Source: an uncultured Candidatus Binatia bacterium
GTDB taxonomy: Bacteria; Desulfobacterota; Binatia; UBA9968; JAJDTQ01
Assembly: GCA_958295985.1 (NCBI GenBank)
Contig: OY282432.1
Coordinates: 2,699,001 to 2,763,000 of the forward strand
Direction: 5' to 3'
DNA: 64,000 nucleotides
The position numbers and the translations under genes are program-made. The notes below the pieces were generated by a model. It was not told the origin of the DNA and did no database searches. It was given only the letters and a program-made list of their open reading frames with translations. Below are positions 1 through 10,055 of the stretch, piece by piece. Position 1 is the stretch's first letter. Every line of letters begins with the position of its first letter.

Positions 1-759
1 CATCAGAACCCCGGAGCCGATGGACTTGGTCCAGAGATAGGCCGCGATCTTCGACCCCCAAGGCCGCGGGTGGGGCACGTCGTAGACCTCGCGCGCGCCG
101 CCCGGGATCGGGGTGCCGTGCCTGGAAGCGGAAAGGGCGTAGAGGTCCTCCCCCGGGTACTTGTCGGCCCAGAAGTGGGTATCGGAAGTCTCGGTCATGG
201 TGGGTTGCAGCGCATCTTCCTCGACGCCGACGTAGAACAGCTTGGGGCGGGTGCCCTTGTGGGGCTTCCGCAGCGAGACCTTGCGGGTGGCAACGGTGCG
301 GGCGATGGGGCTTTCCGGATCGTCGAGGTCGCCGGACATGATGGCCTGGGTGGGACACACCACCTCGCAGGCCGGCTGCAGCCCGAGCTCCACCCGGTGC
401 GCGCAAAAGTTGCACTTGGCCGCGGTCTGGTGGTCGGGGTCGATGTACAGGGCGTCGTAGGGGCACGCCTGCATGCACGACTTGCAGCCGATGCAGCGGT
501 CGTTGTCGAAGTCGACGATGCCGTTGGGGCTCCGGTAGAGCGCCACCGTGGGGCAGATCTCGATGCACGGAGCGTCGTCGCAATGGTTGCACCGGAGCAC
601 CGCGAAATGACGGCTGGTGGCTGGGAACGCACCCTTCTCGATATACTTGACCCAGGTCCGGTTGACCCCGACGGGCACGTCGTGCTCGTCCTTGCAGGCC
701 ACGGTACAGGCGTGACAGCCGATGCAGCGGTTCTGGTCGATGACGAATCCGTAACGCAT
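1..759 (-). CDS. NrfC/DmsB-like 4Fe-4S ferredoxin subunit, probably fused to an NrfD-type membrane domain (partial)
   Basis: The frame is open from an ATG at 759 to the window edge, giving 253 residues without a stop. It shows four cysteine clusters typical of the four-[4Fe-4S] electron-transfer subunit of molybdopterin oxidoreductases: C12/C15/C18/C22 (RCIGCHACTVACK), then RCNHCDDAPC, RCIGCKSCMQACP and KCNFC...CEVVCP. The protein would pass electrons between a catalytic Mo/W subunit and a quinone-reactive membrane subunit. The last visible residues (KIAAYLWTKSIGSGVLM) look like the first membrane helix of an NrfD/PsrC domain, so a fusion is likely. The rest lies outside the window. The Fe-S part is secure; the fusion is inference. 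Confidence 0.85.
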   Translation of the reverse strand, partial: MRYGFVIDQNRCIGCHACTVACKDEHDVPVGVNRTWVKYIEKGAFPATSRHFAVLRCNHCDDAPCIEICPTVALYRSPNGIVDFDNDRCIGCKSCMQACPYDALYIDPDHQTAAKCNFCAHRVELGLQPACEVVCPTQAIMSGDLDDPESPIARTVATRKVSLRKPHKGTRPKLFYVGVEEDALQPTMTETSDTHFWADKYPGEDLYALSASRHGTPIPGGAREVYDVPHPRPWGSKIAAYLWTKSIGSGVLM

Positions 760-867
760 GAAGCCCTCCAAGCGGCTATATATCCACCTCGGGTTCAAGC
801 AGTCAAACTGCGGGTGGCCCCGGAGGACCCTTGCTTCACTAGAGTCAAAGGGCTAGATACATCTGCC

Positions 868-1779
868 ATGCCGAAGCTCCGCAGCCTTCGAGACGCCATC
901 GCCGAGGAGGTCGAGGACGGCATGTCCGTCTTCATGGGCGCCGCCCTTGAGTCGCTCATCCCCTTTGCCGCCGGCTACGAGCTCATTCGTCAGCGAAAGC
1001 GCGACCTCACGCTGATGACCACCATTTCCGACATGCAGTTCGACCAACTCATCGGCGCGGGCTGCGCCAGGCGGGTCTGCGGCGCGTGGGTCGGCAACGT
1101 GGCGGCGGGTCTCGGGCACAACTTCCGGCGCGCGGTGGAAGGGCAGGATCCCGGGCCGCTGGCGGTGGAGAACCACTCCAACTTCTCCATGGCCCTGGGC
1201 CTCAAGGCCGCGGCCATGGGCGTGCCGTTTCTGCCCACGCGAACGCTGATGGGGAGCGACTTCCGGCAGGAGGACTCGTTCGCCGGCGTGACCTGTCCCT
1301 TCACCGGGGAGAACCTGCTGGCGGTGCGGGCGGTGAAACCGGACGTCGCCGTCCTCCACGTCCAGCGGGCGGACGAAGAGGGCAACGCGCACGTGTGGGG
1401 CAACCTGGGGGTTACCCAGGACGCCGCCATGGCCGCGGGCAAGGTGGTGCTCACCTGCGAGGAGATCGTGCCCCACGAGGTGATCCTCAGCGACCCCAAC
1501 CGGACCCTGGTCCCCGGATTTCTGGTGGCGGCCGTGGCCCGGGTCCCGTTCGGGTCCCACCCGGCGCCGACACAGGGCTACAGCCGCCGCGACGACGACT
1601 TCTATTTCACCTATCACGCCGAGTCCCGGGACCGGGCCGGGTTCGACGGCTGGCTGAACCGGTGGGTGCTGGACGTGGACGGGCACGACGGCTACATGGA
1701 GCGGCTCGGGGCCGAGCGGGTCGCCCGCCTCAAGCCCGACGGCAACCACCTGGCGGCCCCGGTCAGTTACGGCTTTTGA
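868..1779 (+). CDS. CoA-transferase subunit A (glutaconate CoA-transferase GctA-like)
   Basis: A 303-residue family I CoA-transferase alpha subunit. It would move CoA between an acyl-CoA and a free carboxylic acid in the cytoplasm together with the next gene. The N-terminus (LRDAIAEEVEDGMSVFMGA) and the glycine-rich LIGAGCARRVCGAW stretch match the GctA/3-oxoacid CoA-transferase A fold. The open frame extends upstream to 70, but that part overlaps the opposite-strand ferredoxin and has no homology, so I start at the ATG at 868. The partner subunit follows after 113 bp. Substrate cannot be read from sequence; dicarboxylic or beta-keto acids are both possible. Confidence 0.85.
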   Translation: MPKLRSLRDAIAEEVEDGMSVFMGAALESLIPFAAGYELIRQRKRDLTLMTTISDMQFDQLIGAGCARRVCGAWVGNVAAGLGHNFRRAVEGQDPGPLAVENHSNFSMALGLKAAAMGVPFLPTRTLMGSDFRQEDSFAGVTCPFTGENLLAVRAVKPDVAVLHVQRADEEGNAHVWGNLGVTQDAAMAAGKVVLTCEEIVPHEVILSDPNRTLVPGFLVAAVARVPFGSHPAPTQGYSRRDDDFYFTYHAESRDRAGFDGWLNRWVLDVDGHDGYMERLGAERVARLKPDGNHLAAPVSYGF

Positions 1780-1892
1780 AGGAGGGGTCTACCCGGATTG
1801 ACGCCGGCGCCCATTGAATCGCGGCGCCGGGAATGCTACCGGGAGTGGAACGGCGGCGGTGGAGGCATCGCAAACCTTCCGTGACCGACTCC

Positions 1893-2648
1893 ATGGACTA
1901 TACGCGGCGAGAGCTCATGGTCATTGCAGCAGCCCGCGAGATTCGCGACGGCGAGCGTGTCTTCGTGGGGATGCGGCTGCCGCTCCTGGGGTTCGCGGTG
2001 GCCAAGGAACTGCACGCGCCCGGCGCCATCGGCATCTTCGAGAGCGGCGTCGTCCGCGACTGGCCGGCACTGGAGCCGATCTTCACCATGAGCGATCCCC
2101 CCAACGTGGCCGGCGCGCTGTACTGCTGCGGTTTGATCGAGGTCATGAGCCTGCTGCAGAGCGGCCGCGTGGAGATGGGCTTCATCGGCGGCGCCGAGGT
2201 GGACCGCCACGGCAACCTCAATACGCATTGGGTCGGGGATGAGGAGAAAAGGATGCGGCTGCCGGGGAGCGGCGGGGCCGCGGACATCGCCACCCTGGCC
2301 GGACGGTGCGTCATCATCATGAACCATGAACGGCGGCGTTTCGTGCCGCGGGTCCGGTACATCACCTCCCCGGGCTACGGAGACGGGGCCGGCTGGCGCG
2401 GGCAGCGCGGTCTGTCGGGCGGCGGCCCGAGCCGGACCATCAGCAGCCTCGGCATCTTCTCGTTCGACCCGGAGAGCCGCGAGATGCAGATCGAGTCGCA
2501 TCATCCCGGGGTGACGGTGCAGGAGATCGAGGATCAGACGGTTTGGCCGCTCAAGGCGGCGCCCGACGTCACCCAGACTCCGGAGCCGTCCCGGGACGAG
2601 CTCCTGGCGGTGAGAAAGTACGACCCCCACGGGGTTTGGACGTCATGA
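1893..2648 (+). CDS. CoA-transferase subunit B (GctB-like)
   Basis: A 251-residue beta subunit of the same family I CoA-transferase. The segment GAIGIFESGVV contains Glu50 in an E-S-G context, equivalent to the catalytic Glu of the S-E-N-G motif that forms the enzyme-CoA thioester. The ending (EIEDQTVWPLKAAPDVTQTPEPSRDEL) is typical of beta subunits that close with a short dicarboxylate-CoA-transferase tail. I start at the ATG at 1893 because MDYTRRELMVIAAAREI aligns with family N-termini; a GTG at 1881 is an alternative. It is co-directional with subunit A and 30 bp upstream of the mrp operon, to which it need not belong. Confidence 0.82.
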   Translation: MDYTRRELMVIAAAREIRDGERVFVGMRLPLLGFAVAKELHAPGAIGIFESGVVRDWPALEPIFTMSDPPNVAGALYCCGLIEVMSLLQSGRVEMGFIGGAEVDRHGNLNTHWVGDEEKRMRLPGSGGAADIATLAGRCVIIMNHERRRFVPRVRYITSPGYGDGAGWRGQRGLSGGGPSRTISSLGIFSFDPESREMQIESHHPGVTVQEIEDQTVWPLKAAPDVTQTPEPSRDELLAVRKYDPHGVWTS

Positions 2649-2678
2649 CCGGTTGATCGCGCCTCGGGAACTTCTTCG

Positions 2679-4973
2679 ATGATCGTCGCTGTCCTCTCCG
2701 GTTTCGTCCTGGCCCTGCTGGCGCCGTCGCTGTACCGGCTGAACGCTCGCCTGGCGGGATGGGTGTTCTCGGCGTTCCCCGCGGTGCTGGCGCTCTACTT
2801 CCTGAGCCACATGGGAGAGGTGACAGCCGGCGAAGGGGTCCGGGCCGTCTATCCCTGGGTCCCGGCCATGGGACTCCAGCTTTCCTTCAACCTGGACGGC
2901 CTGGGGCTCTTGTTCGCCCTGGCCATCACGGTGGTGGGCACGCTGATCATCACCTACGCCGGGACCTACCTGGAGGGCCATCCCTCGCTGCCGCGCTTCT
3001 ATCTGTTCATCCTCATGTTCATGGCGTCCATGCTGGGCGTGGTCCTGTCCGACAACCTCATCGCGCTGTTCGTGTTCTGGGAACTCACCAGCGTCACGTC
3101 CTATTTCCTCATCGGTTTCGAGCACGACAAGGATACCGCCCGGGCAGCCGCGCTGCAGGCGCTGCTGGTGACCGGTACCGGCGGTCTGGCCCTGATGGCG
3201 GGCGTGCTGCTCATGGGGCAGGTCGGCGGCAGCTTCGAGATATCGGCCCTGGCCGCGGACAGCGCCGCATTGCAGGGGCACCGGCTCTATCCGCTGATGT
3301 TGGCGCTGGTGTTCGCCGGCGCGTTCACCAAGTCGGCCCAGGTGCCCTTCCATTTCTGGCTGCCGTCGGCCATGGAAGCCCCCACGCCGGTCAGCGCGTA
3401 CCTTCACTCCGCCACCATGGTCAAGGCGGGGGTCTACCTGCTGGCACGGTTCAGCCCGGTCCTCGGCGGCAGCGATCCGTGGTTCTACGTGGTCACCGGC
3501 TTCGGCGCCGCCACCATGCTGGTGAGCGCGTATCAGGCGCTCCACCAGACCGACCTCAAGAAGGTCCTGGCCTACTCCACGGTGAGCGTACTGGGCACCC
3601 TCACCCTGCTCATCGGCCTCGGCAGCAAGCTCGCCATTCAGGCGGCCATGGTCTTCCTCGTGGCCCACGTGCTCTACAAGGCGGCGCTCTTCCTGGTGGC
3701 CGGGGCCATCGACCACGAGACCGGCACCCGTGACATCCGGCAGCTCGGGGGGCTCCGCAAGACCATGCCGATCATCTGCGCCGGCGCCGCGGTGGGCGCG
3801 GTGTCCATGGCCGGCCTGCCGCCGTTTTTCGGCTTCGTGGGCAAGGAGGCGCTCTACGAGGCGCTGACCCATGAAAACGTCCTGGTGACGGGGGTCGGCG
3901 TGCTCACCAGCATGCTGTTGTTGGCGGTGGCGTGGCTGGCGGGGATCCGGCCGTTTTCCGGGGCAGAGACCCATACCCCCAAACATCCCCACGACCCGCC
4001 CTGGACCATGTGGCTGGGGCCCGTGTTCCTGGGGTGCCTGAGCGTGCTGTTCGGGCTGGCGCCGGTGCTCCCCGAGACGCTGCTGTCCGCGGCGGCCGGG
4101 TCCGTGCTGGGCGAGCACGTGAGCTTCCACCTGGCTCTGTGGCATGGGTTCAGCCCGCTCCTGTTGCTGAGCCTGGCGACTTTCGCCTTGGGCGCGCTGG
4201 TCTACCTGAAGCGCGACGCATTGCAGCGGGCCACCGAGTTCGCGCTGCCGCTGGCCCGTTGCGGCCCCTCCCACGGGTACGCCCTGTGGCTCCGGTTCCT
4301 GAACTGGTCCGCGGCGGGCCAGACCCGGGTGCTTCAGAACGGCTACCTGCGGCTTTACCTCGGGACCATCATGGCGGTCACCGCGGTGCTGGCGTGGTAC
4401 ACCCTGCTGACGCAGGGGGACTTCGACGCGGTGCGGATGAACTGGGGCGACATCGGCGTGCACGAGTGGGTGGTGGCGCTGGTGGCGCTGGCGGCCGCCA
4501 TCGCCACGGTGCGGGCCCAGACGTTCCTGCGCGCGGTCATGGCCCTGGGGGTGGTGGGTTACAGCGTGGCGCTGATCTTCGTTCTCTTCGGCGCCCCCGA
4601 CCTCGCCATGACCCAGTTCCTCATCGAGACCCTCTCGCTCATCCTCTTCGTGTTCGTGTTCTACTACATGCCCCCGTTCAAACGCTTCTCGACCCGCGCG
4701 GTAATCCTGCGGCACGCGGTCATCGGCACCGCGGTGGGCGCGCTGTTCACGTGGCTCGTGCTGGTGGCCACGTCGGTGCAGTGGCATCCCACCATCTCCA
4801 CGTATTTCTCGCAGAACTCGTACTTGATGGGGCAGGGTCGAAACATCGTGAACGTGATCCTGGTGGACTTCAGGGGCTTTGACACGCTCGGTGAGATCAC
4901 GGTGCTGGCGGTGGCCGGCATCGGCGTCTATTCGCTCATCCGGCTCAGGCTGGGGAAGGGGAGGGAGTCGTGA
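2679..4973 (+). CDS. mrpA: Mrp Na+/H+ antiporter subunit A
   Basis: A 764-residue multi-spanning membrane protein. Residues ~1-510 are NuoL/MrpA-like, with the conserved Glu (FWELTS, E135) and the [18 protein letters not shown] channel segment near residue 235. The C-terminal ~190 residues ([27 protein letters not shown] and beyond) form the MrpA-specific/MbhD-E-like extension. It is the largest subunit of the hetero-oligomeric monovalent cation/proton antiporter used for sodium and pH homeostasis. It starts the seven-gene mrp operon and overlaps mrpB by 4 nt. The length is at the short end for MrpA (usually ~770-800), but all parts are visible. Confidence 0.95.
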   Translation: MIVAVLSGFVLALLAPSLYRLNARLAGWVFSAFPAVLALYFLSHMGEVTAGEGVRAVYPWVPAMGLQLSFNLDGLGLLFALAITVVGTLIITYAGTYLEGHPSLPRFYLFILMFMASMLGVVLSDNLIALFVFWELTSVTSYFLIGFEHDKDTARAAALQALLVTGTGGLALMAGVLLMGQVGGSFEISALAADSAALQGHRLYPLMLALVFAGAFTKSAQVPFHFWLPSAMEAPTPVSAYLHSATMVKAGVYLLARFSPVLGGSDPWFYVVTGFGAATMLVSAYQALHQTDLKKVLAYSTVSVLGTLTLLIGLGSKLAIQAAMVFLVAHVLYKAALFLVAGAIDHETGTRDIRQLGGLRKTMPIICAGAAVGAVSMAGLPPFFGFVGKEALYEALTHENVLVTGVGVLTSMLLLAVAWLAGIRPFSGAETHTPKHPHDPPWTMWLGPVFLGCLSVLFGLAPVLPETLLSAAAGSVLGEHVSFHLALWHGFSPLLLLSLATFALGALVYLKRDALQRATEFALPLARCGPSHGYALWLRFLNWSAAGQTRVLQNGYLRLYLGTIMAVTAVLAWYTLLTQGDFDAVRMNWGDIGVHEWVVALVALAAAIATVRAQTFLRAVMALGVVGYSVALIFVLFGAPDLAMTQFLIETLSLILFVFVFYYMPPFKRFSTRAVILRHAVIGTAVGALFTWLVLVATSVQWHPTISTYFSQNSYLMGQGRNIVNVILVDFRGFDTLGEITVLAVAGIGVYSLIRLRLGKGRES

Positions 4974-5395
4974 ACTCGCTGATTCTCAGGACCACCAGCC
5001 GGTTCCTGCTGATCCTGCTGTTCCAGTTCTCCGTCTTCCTGCTGCTCCGGGGACACAACGACCCGGGCGGCGGCTTTGTCGGCGGTCTGGTGCTGGCCGC
5101 GGCCCTGACCCTCTACGCCATTGCCTACGACGTGCGCTCCATGCGCCGCGTCCTGCCCTGCCGGGCCCAGACCATCATCGCCTGGGGCCTCCTGGCCGCT
5201 GCCCTGAGCGGCGTCTGGTCGATGTTCGAGGGGCAGCCGTTCATGACCGGCCGGTGGGCCCATGTGCAGGTCCTCGGCCTGGACCTCCACCTGGGCACGC
5301 CGTTGATCTTCGACATCGGCGTCTACCTGGTGGTGGTGGGGGTGGTGCTCATCGTCATCATGAGCCTGGCGGAAGAAGTGGAGGAGGACGACTAG
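4970..5395 (+). CDS. mrpB: Mrp Na+/H+ antiporter subunit B
   Basis: A 141-residue integral membrane subunit with the MrpB hallmark [20 protein letters not shown] near residue 25 and four predicted hydrophobic segments. It starts at GTG 4970, which overlaps the mrpA stop. Its stop overlaps the mrpC start (TAGTG). It functions only within the Mrp complex in the cytoplasmic membrane. Confidence 0.94.
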   Translation: MNSLILRTTSRFLLILLFQFSVFLLLRGHNDPGGGFVGGLVLAAALTLYAIAYDVRSMRRVLPCRAQTIIAWGLLAAALSGVWSMFEGQPFMTGRWAHVQVLGLDLHLGTPLIFDIGVYLVVVGVVLIVIMSLAEEVEEDD

Positions 5396-5742
5396 TGGAA
5401 GCCCTGCTCGCCATCGTGATCGGCGGCCTCTACGCCTGCGGCGTCTACATGCTGATGCGCCGGAGCATTGTGAAACTGATCATCGGACTCGGGCTGCTGG
5501 CCCACGGCGCGAGTCTGCTGGTCTTCACCGCCGCGGGTCTCGTCCGCGCGGTCCCTCCGGTGATACCCCAGGGGGCCAAGGCCATCACCGGGACGGTGGC
5601 GGACCCCTTGCCCCAGGCGTTGATCCTGACGGCCATCGTCATCAGCTTCGGCGTGCAGGCCTTCGCCATGGTGTTGGCCTACCGCGCGTATCAGACCGTG
5701 GGCACGGACGACCTCGACGACATGAAGGCAACGGACACGTGA
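5395..5742 (+). CDS. mrpC: Mrp Na+/H+ antiporter subunit C (NuoK-like)
   Basis: A 115-residue NuoK/MrpC homologue with three hydrophobic helices. The conserved stretch [21 protein letters not shown] and the closing [23 protein letters not shown] are typical. The start is GTG 5395, whose G is the last base of the mrpB TAG stop. The open frame upstream of it belongs to another reading of mrpA/mrpB and is discarded. It ends in a short acidic cytoplasmic tail and overlaps mrpD by 4 nt. Confidence 0.93.
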   Translation: MEALLAIVIGGLYACGVYMLMRRSIVKLIIGLGLLAHGASLLVFTAAGLVRAVPPVIPQGAKAITGTVADPLPQALILTAIVISFGVQAFAMVLAYRAYQTVGTDDLDDMKATDT

Positions 5743-7238
5743 ACTCGCTCATCGTCCTGCCCATCCTGATGCCTCTGCTGGTGGGGGCGAGCTGCGTGGT
5801 GGTGTGGCGCCACGTAACGGCTCAGCGGATCCTCACCCTGGCCGGCAGCATCGTCTACTTCGCGGTCTCCATCCTGATTCTGGAACGTGTGGCCAACCAG
5901 GGAATCCAGGCGGTGCAGAAGGGCGGCTGGATCGCGCCGTTCGGCATCACGCTGGTGGCCGACATGTTCAGCGCCATCATGGTGGCCACCACCGGCGTGG
6001 TGACGCTGGTGATTGTGATCTACTCGCTGGGCACCATGGACCGGGGCCGGGAATCCCACGGCTACTACCCGCTCTTCAACATCCTGATCATGGGCGTGTC
6101 CGGGGCCTTCCTGACCGGCGACATCTTCAACCTGTTCGTCTGGTTCGAGGTGCTGCTGATCTCCTCCTTCGTCCTCCTGGCCCTGGGAGGCGAGCGCGCC
6201 CAGCTAGAGGGCGCCATCAAGTACGTGACCCTCAACCTGGTGGCGTCGGCGTTCTTCCTGGCGGCGGTGGGGATCCTCTACGCCATGGCCGGCTCCCTGA
6301 ACATGGCGGACCTGTCGCAAAGGCTCGGGAGCGCGGGGCATCCGGGGCTGGTGACCACCCTGGGCATCCTGTTCCTGGTGGCCTTCGGCATCAAGGGGGC
6401 CATCTTCCCGCTGTTCTTCTGGCTGCCGGCCTCGTACCACACGCCGCCGGTGGCGGTCTCGGCCATCTTCGGCGGACTGCTGACCAAGGTCGGCGTGTAC
6501 GCCCTGATCCGCGTGTTCACGCTGTTGTTCCTCAACAACGTGGACTACACCCACACGATCATCCTCTGGGCCGGCGGCATCACCATGGTGACGGGGGTGC
6601 TGGGCGCGGTGGCCCAGTACGAGTTCCGCCGGCTGCTGTCCTTCCACATCGTGAGCCAGATCGGCTACATGGTCATGGGGCTCGGGTTCTTCACCCCCCT
6701 GGCCCTGGCCGGCACCGTGTTCTTCATCGTCCACAACATCTTCGTCAAGACCAACCTGTTCCTGGTGAGCGGGGTCTCGCACCGGTTGCACGGCACCTAC
6801 GACCTGAAGAAGCTGGGCGGCCTGTACCGGGCTCATCCGTGGCTCGCGATGCTGTTCCTGCTGTCGGCGTTCTCCCTGGCCGGGGTGCCGCCCCTGTCCG
6901 GTTTCTTCGGCAAGCTGGTCCTGATCAAGGCCGGCCTCGGCATCGAGCAGTTCGCGCTGGTGGCCGCGGCGCTGGGTGTGAGCCTGCTGACCCTGTTCTC
7001 CATGACCAAGATCTGGGCGGAGGCGTTCTGGAAACCCCTGCCCGCGGGGACCGCGGTGAACGCGCCGGGCCGCGGCACGGCGCTCATGGTGGGTCCCATC
7101 GTGACCCTGGCCGTCCTCGCCGTGGTCATGGGCGTGGCCGCGGGACCCTTCTTCGATCTGGCGCAACAGGCGGGCGATCAGTTGATGAACCCGGAGTCGT
7201 ACATCGCGGAGGTGCTCCGGGTGAGGGGAGGGTCATGA
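5739..7238 (+). CDS. mrpD: Mrp Na+/H+ antiporter subunit D (NuoM/N-like)
   Basis: A 499-residue proton-channel subunit of the Mrp complex, homologous to NuoM/Nuo[18 protein letters not shown] carries the conserved Glu of TM5. [19 protein letters not shown] followed by [12 protein letters not shown] carries the conserved Lys of TM7. The start GTG at 5739 overlaps the mrpC stop, and the stop overlaps the mrpE ATG (ATGA). About 14 hydrophobic helices are apparent, as expected for the family. Confidence 0.95.
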   Translation: MNSLIVLPILMPLLVGASCVVVWRHVTAQRILTLAGSIVYFAVSILILERVANQGIQAVQKGGWIAPFGITLVADMFSAIMVATTGVVTLVIVIYSLGTMDRGRESHGYYPLFNILIMGVSGAFLTGDIFNLFVWFEVLLISSFVLLALGGERAQLEGAIKYVTLNLVASAFFLAAVGILYAMAGSLNMADLSQRLGSAGHPGLVTTLGILFLVAFGIKGAIFPLFFWLPASYHTPPVAVSAIFGGLLTKVGVYALIRVFTLLFLNNVDYTHTIILWAGGITMVTGVLGAVAQYEFRRLLSFHIVSQIGYMVMGLGFFTPLALAGTVFFIVHNIFVKTNLFLVSGVSHRLHGTYDLKKLGGLYRAHPWLAMLFLLSAFSLAGVPPLSGFFGKLVLIKAGLGIEQFALVAAALGVSLLTLFSMTKIWAEAFWKPLPAGTAVNAPGRGTALMVGPIVTLAVLAVVMGVAAGPFFDLAQQAGDQLMNPESYIAEVLRVRGGS

Positions 7239-7708
7239 CCGTTCTCCTGTGGAACATCCTGCTGGCGCTGAGCTGGGCCGCGTTGACCGGGGAGGTGACG
7301 GCCCTGAACCTGGCCGTGGGCTTCGTCTTCGGGTTCATGATCCTGTACGCGGTGCGGCGGTTGCTGCGGCCGTCGCGGTACTTCGAGAAGCTGTGGCAGG
7401 GGCTCAGGTTGGGCTCGCTGTTCGCCGTGGAGCTGCTCCTGGCCAACCTGCGCATCGCCTACGAGGTGGCGACGCCGTCGCACAACATGAAGCCCGGGGT
7501 GGTGGCGATCCCGCTGGACGCGGAGACGGACGCCGAGATCACCCTGTTGGCGAACCTCATCACCCTGACCCCCGGCACCCTGAGCCTCGACGTGTCGGAC
7601 GACCGTCGGGTGCTCTACATCCACGCCATGTACGTGGACGACGCCGACGCGCTGCGCCGGTCCATCAAGGACGGATTCGAGAAGCGCGTCATGGAGTTGC
7701 TGCGATGA
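7235..7708 (+). CDS. mrpE: Mrp Na+/H+ antiporter subunit E
   Basis: A 157-residue MrpE protein. Two N-terminal hydrophobic helices are followed by a soluble domain with the family signature [21 protein letters not shown] around residue 110. It is translationally coupled to mrpD (ATGA overlap) and to mrpF (ATGA overlap at 7705). It is required for complex assembly in studied Mrp systems. Confidence 0.93.
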   Translation: MTVLLWNILLALSWAALTGEVTALNLAVGFVFGFMILYAVRRLLRPSRYFEKLWQGLRLGSLFAVELLLANLRIAYEVATPSHNMKPGVVAIPLDAETDAEITLLANLITLTPGTLSLDVSDDRRVLYIHAMYVDDADALRRSIKDGFEKRVMELLR

Positions 7709-7974
7709 CGAACCTGGCTTTCATTATGCTTGCTGTCCTCAGCCTCGGCATCGTGCTGGGCTTCATCCGGCTGGTCCTCGGCCCCAACATACCGGACCGG
7801 CTGGTGGCTCTGGACCTGTTGACCACCGTCGGCGTCGGCATTGCCGCCCTCTACGCCGTGGCCTTCGACCAGCCGGTCTACCTGGACGTGGCCATCGTGC
7901 TGGCCCTGGTGGCGTTCCTGGGCACGGTGACGTTCGCCCGGTACATCGAGAAGTGGGCGCATCATGGTGACTGA
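7705..7974 (+). CDS. mrpF: Mrp Na+/H+ antiporter subunit F
   Basis: An 89-residue three-helix membrane protein with the family motif LGPNIPDRLVALDLLTTVGVG. The ATG at 7705 overlaps the mrpE stop, and the 3' end overlaps mrpG by 11 nt. It is a small structural subunit of the antiporter; MrpF homologues have also been linked to bile salt or cholate efflux in some bacteria. Confidence 0.93.
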   Translation: MTNLAFIMLAVLSLGIVLGFIRLVLGPNIPDRLVALDLLTTVGVGIAALYAVAFDQPVYLDVAIVLALVAFLGTVTFARYIEKWAHHGD

Positions 7975-8311
7975 CATCATTTGCGGCGCGTTCATGATCG
8001 TCGGGACGGCCTTCATGTTCCTGGGCTGTCTGGGCCTCCTCCGAATGCCGGACCTGCTGACCCGGATGCAGACCGCCACCAAGCCGCCGACGTTGGGGGT
8101 TTTCTGCCTGATGGTGTCGGTGGCGCTGTACTTCCCCGACCTCGGCGTCACCGTCCGGGTGCTGGCCATCACGCTGTTCGTTTTTCTCACCGCGCCGGTG
8201 TCGGCGCACATGATCGGCCGCGCCGGGTATCAGGTGGGCGTGAAGTTCTGGAAGGGCACGGTCATCGACGAGTTGAAGGACAAGTACCGCGGCTCGTCCA
8301 TCCGCTCATGA
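7964..8311 (+). CDS. mrpG: Mrp Na+/H+ antiporter subunit G
   Basis: A 115-residue MrpG/PhaG protein with three hydrophobic helices and the signature FLGCLGLLRMPDLLTRMQTA, followed by KPPTLGV. It is the last gene of the mrpABCDEFG operon. A strong hairpin lies 38 bp downstream, between it and the convergent ion transporter. Confidence 0.93.
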   Translation: MVTDIICGAFMIVGTAFMFLGCLGLLRMPDLLTRMQTATKPPTLGVFCLMVSVALYFPDLGVTVRVLAITLFVFLTAPVSAHMIGRAGYQVGVKFWKGTVIDELKDKYRGSSIRS

Positions 8312-8348
8312 GGCGCAGGAGCCGGTCCGGGCAAGCGGACCCCGACCG

Positions 8349-8380
8349 GAGGCATGAGAACGGACCCGTTCCCATGCCTC
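8349..8380. terminator. Bidirectional hairpin between convergent mrpG and the NhaD-like gene
   Basis: GAGGCATG (8349-8356) pairs perfectly with CATGCCTC (8373-8380). After one mismatch, GAACG pairs with CGTTC around a GACC loop. It lies in the 99-bp convergent intergenic region. There is no clear T-run on either side, so Rho-independent function is inferred from placement and stem strength. Confidence 0.6.
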
Positions 8381-8410
8381 GCAGCGATTCCTGTCTGCTC
8401 CGACGGGCGC

Positions 8411-9739
8411 CTACGGCACGACCCAGATCAGCATCCCGAACACGTAGCAGATGATGCTCGCGGCGATGGTGAAGGGCACGCTCCAGCCCAGGAACTCGCG
8501 CAGCGGGACCTTCCGTTGCTCCTCCCGTTCGCAGATGTTGAGGGCCACGTAGAGGGCCGGTGCGCCGGCCACGGTGAAGTTGCTCCCGAGCGTCCCCGCC
8601 CACACCAGCATCCACCACAAGGGCCAGGGGTCCACCCCCTGCTCGCCCAGGTCGCGGATGGTGTAGAGGAAGGTGAGGATGTAGGCGTCGTGCTCCACCA
8701 CCCCGACGATGGGGATGGTGACCCAGTAGAGCAGCGTCGTCCCCAGCGTGACGCTGCTGGCGAAGATCGGCTTCAGGAGCTCCGCCAGGTCGTGCAGGAT
8801 GCCGGCCTTCTCCAGCCCGCCCACCAGGGCGAACAGCGCGATGTAGAAGAACACCGCGCGCCAGTCGAGTTCCTGAAGGATCGCCTCGAAGTCGGGTTTG
8901 CGCTTGAGCCGGTCTCCCAGAAGCTCCACCGCGGCGATCAGCGCCAGCGCCCCGGTCATGGCGATGAACCCCAACTTCACGTCCAGGACCTCCCGAAAGG
9001 CCATGGCCACGATGGTGGCGCCGAACCCTCCCAGCACCAGCCACGCGAACAGCGGGTCCGGCAGCGTCACGCCGGCCGCGCGCGCGGCCGTCTCCCTGGA
9101 CGCGGGGCCGCTTCCCGCTCCCGCGGGCGCCGTCCGGAACCCGTACAGGTGCATGATGCCCAGGGTCAGGACAAAGGTCACCATGAGGATGGGGAACGAA
9201 GAGGGCCGGCCGTGCTGCCAGATGAAGTCCAGGAACTCCGCGCCCGACACGCTGTGGAGCATCTGCGGCGGCAGGTCTCCCAGCAGCAGCGCCGTCCCCA
9301 TGAAGTTGGCGCTGAACCCGATCATGAGCACCACCGGAGTCAAGGGGAAGCCGAGCTGCCGCACCACCGGGATGGCCACCGGCGCCAGCATCAGGATCAC
9401 CACCACGTTGTCCACCACGATGGACAGCATCCCGGCCAGCATGGACAGGATGAACACCAGCAGCCCGTAGTGGCCCCCGGACCATTGCAGCGCTTTGGCC
9501 GACAGAAGCTCGGGAACCCCCGATTTGCCGAAGTAGCCGGCGATGATCCACACGCTCACGAGTATGGCCATCACGTTCCAGTCCACGAACAGAAAGGCGT
9601 CCACCTCGGTCATGATCCCCGCCCACACCATGACCGCCACCCCAAGCATGCCCGCCACCGCCGGCTCGATGACGTTGGTCAGGACCGCGATAATCGCCAG
9701 TGAGAAGATGAGCAGGGTCAGCCATGCGATGGGTTCCAT
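8411..9739 (-). CDS. SLC13/ArsB/NhaD-superfamily ion transporter
   Basis: A 442-residue polytopic membrane protein of the ion transporter (IT) superfamily. Features include an N-terminal EPIAWLTLLIFSLAIIAVLTN helix, the PAVAGMLG motif, the SMLAGMLSIVVDNVVVILMLAPV hairpin and GFSANFMGTALLLGDLPPQM. The second half repeats the fold (TLGSNFTVAGAPALY). The usual role is Na+/H+ antiport or anion/dicarboxylate export across the inner membrane, and P-protein/NhaD is the nearest look-alike. I start at the ATG at 9739, which has AAGGA 11 nt upstream, rather than 31 codons earlier. Being next to the Mrp operon suggests a cation role, but this is inference. Confidence 0.85.
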   Translation of the reverse strand: MEPIAWLTLLIFSLAIIAVLTNVIEPAVAGMLGVAVMVWAGIMTEVDAFLFVDWNVMAILVSVWIIAGYFGKSGVPELLSAKALQWSGGHYGLLVFILSMLAGMLSIVVDNVVVILMLAPVAIPVVRQLGFPLTPVVLMIGFSANFMGTALLLGDLPPQMLHSVSGAEFLDFIWQHGRPSSFPILMVTFVLTLGIMHLYGFRTAPAGAGSGPASRETAARAAGVTLPDPLFAWLVLGGFGATIVAMAFREVLDVKLGFIAMTGALALIAAVELLGDRLKRKPDFEAILQELDWRAVFFYIALFALVGGLEKAGILHDLAELLKPIFASSVTLGTTLLYWVTIPIVGVVEHDAYILTFLYTIRDLGEQGVDPWPLWWMLVWAGTLGSNFTVAGAPALYVALNICEREEQRKVPLREFLGWSVPFTIAASIICYVFGMLIWVVP

Positions 9740-9972
9740 AGGCAGTTCGTCCTTCCGGTTGAGGCACGTGTCGATAGTTCGGTCTACAGGTCGAAGGCTC
9801 ACTTCAATAATATCATCGTCGCCGTCGGTCAAGCCGAGCCATCGGAACCCGCCGATGGATGGAGGACAGGAAAGAGAGCAAGGCTGGAGGCTGATGGATG
9901 GTTCATCGCCGTTGAGGGGCGCTCAGGGCACTCCGAGTATCCGGCTCTTGCGGATGATTGCGCTCCGCAATG

Positions 9973-10001
9973 TTGTCAAATCAAGACGGCTTGTCCATAC
10001 T
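9973..10001 (+). promoter_or_regulatory. Possible sigma70-type promoter for the broken small gene
   Basis: TTGTCA (9973-9978) and CATACT (9996-10001) are separated by 17 bp, 55 bp before the ATG at 10056. The stretch 9740-9972 between the divergent transporter and this site holds no gene or other feature that I can support. Confidence 0.35.
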
Positions 10002-10055
10002 GTTCCTGTAGCTCGGGCTGAATCAGGCTTATTGGAGGTTGAGAAAGAAGGCGCC

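Noticed and set aside
2643..4787. 714-codon open frame antisense to mrpA
   Set aside because: Shadow ORF. The translation is His/Gln/Arg-rich without domains, and mrpA on the plus strand is unambiguous.
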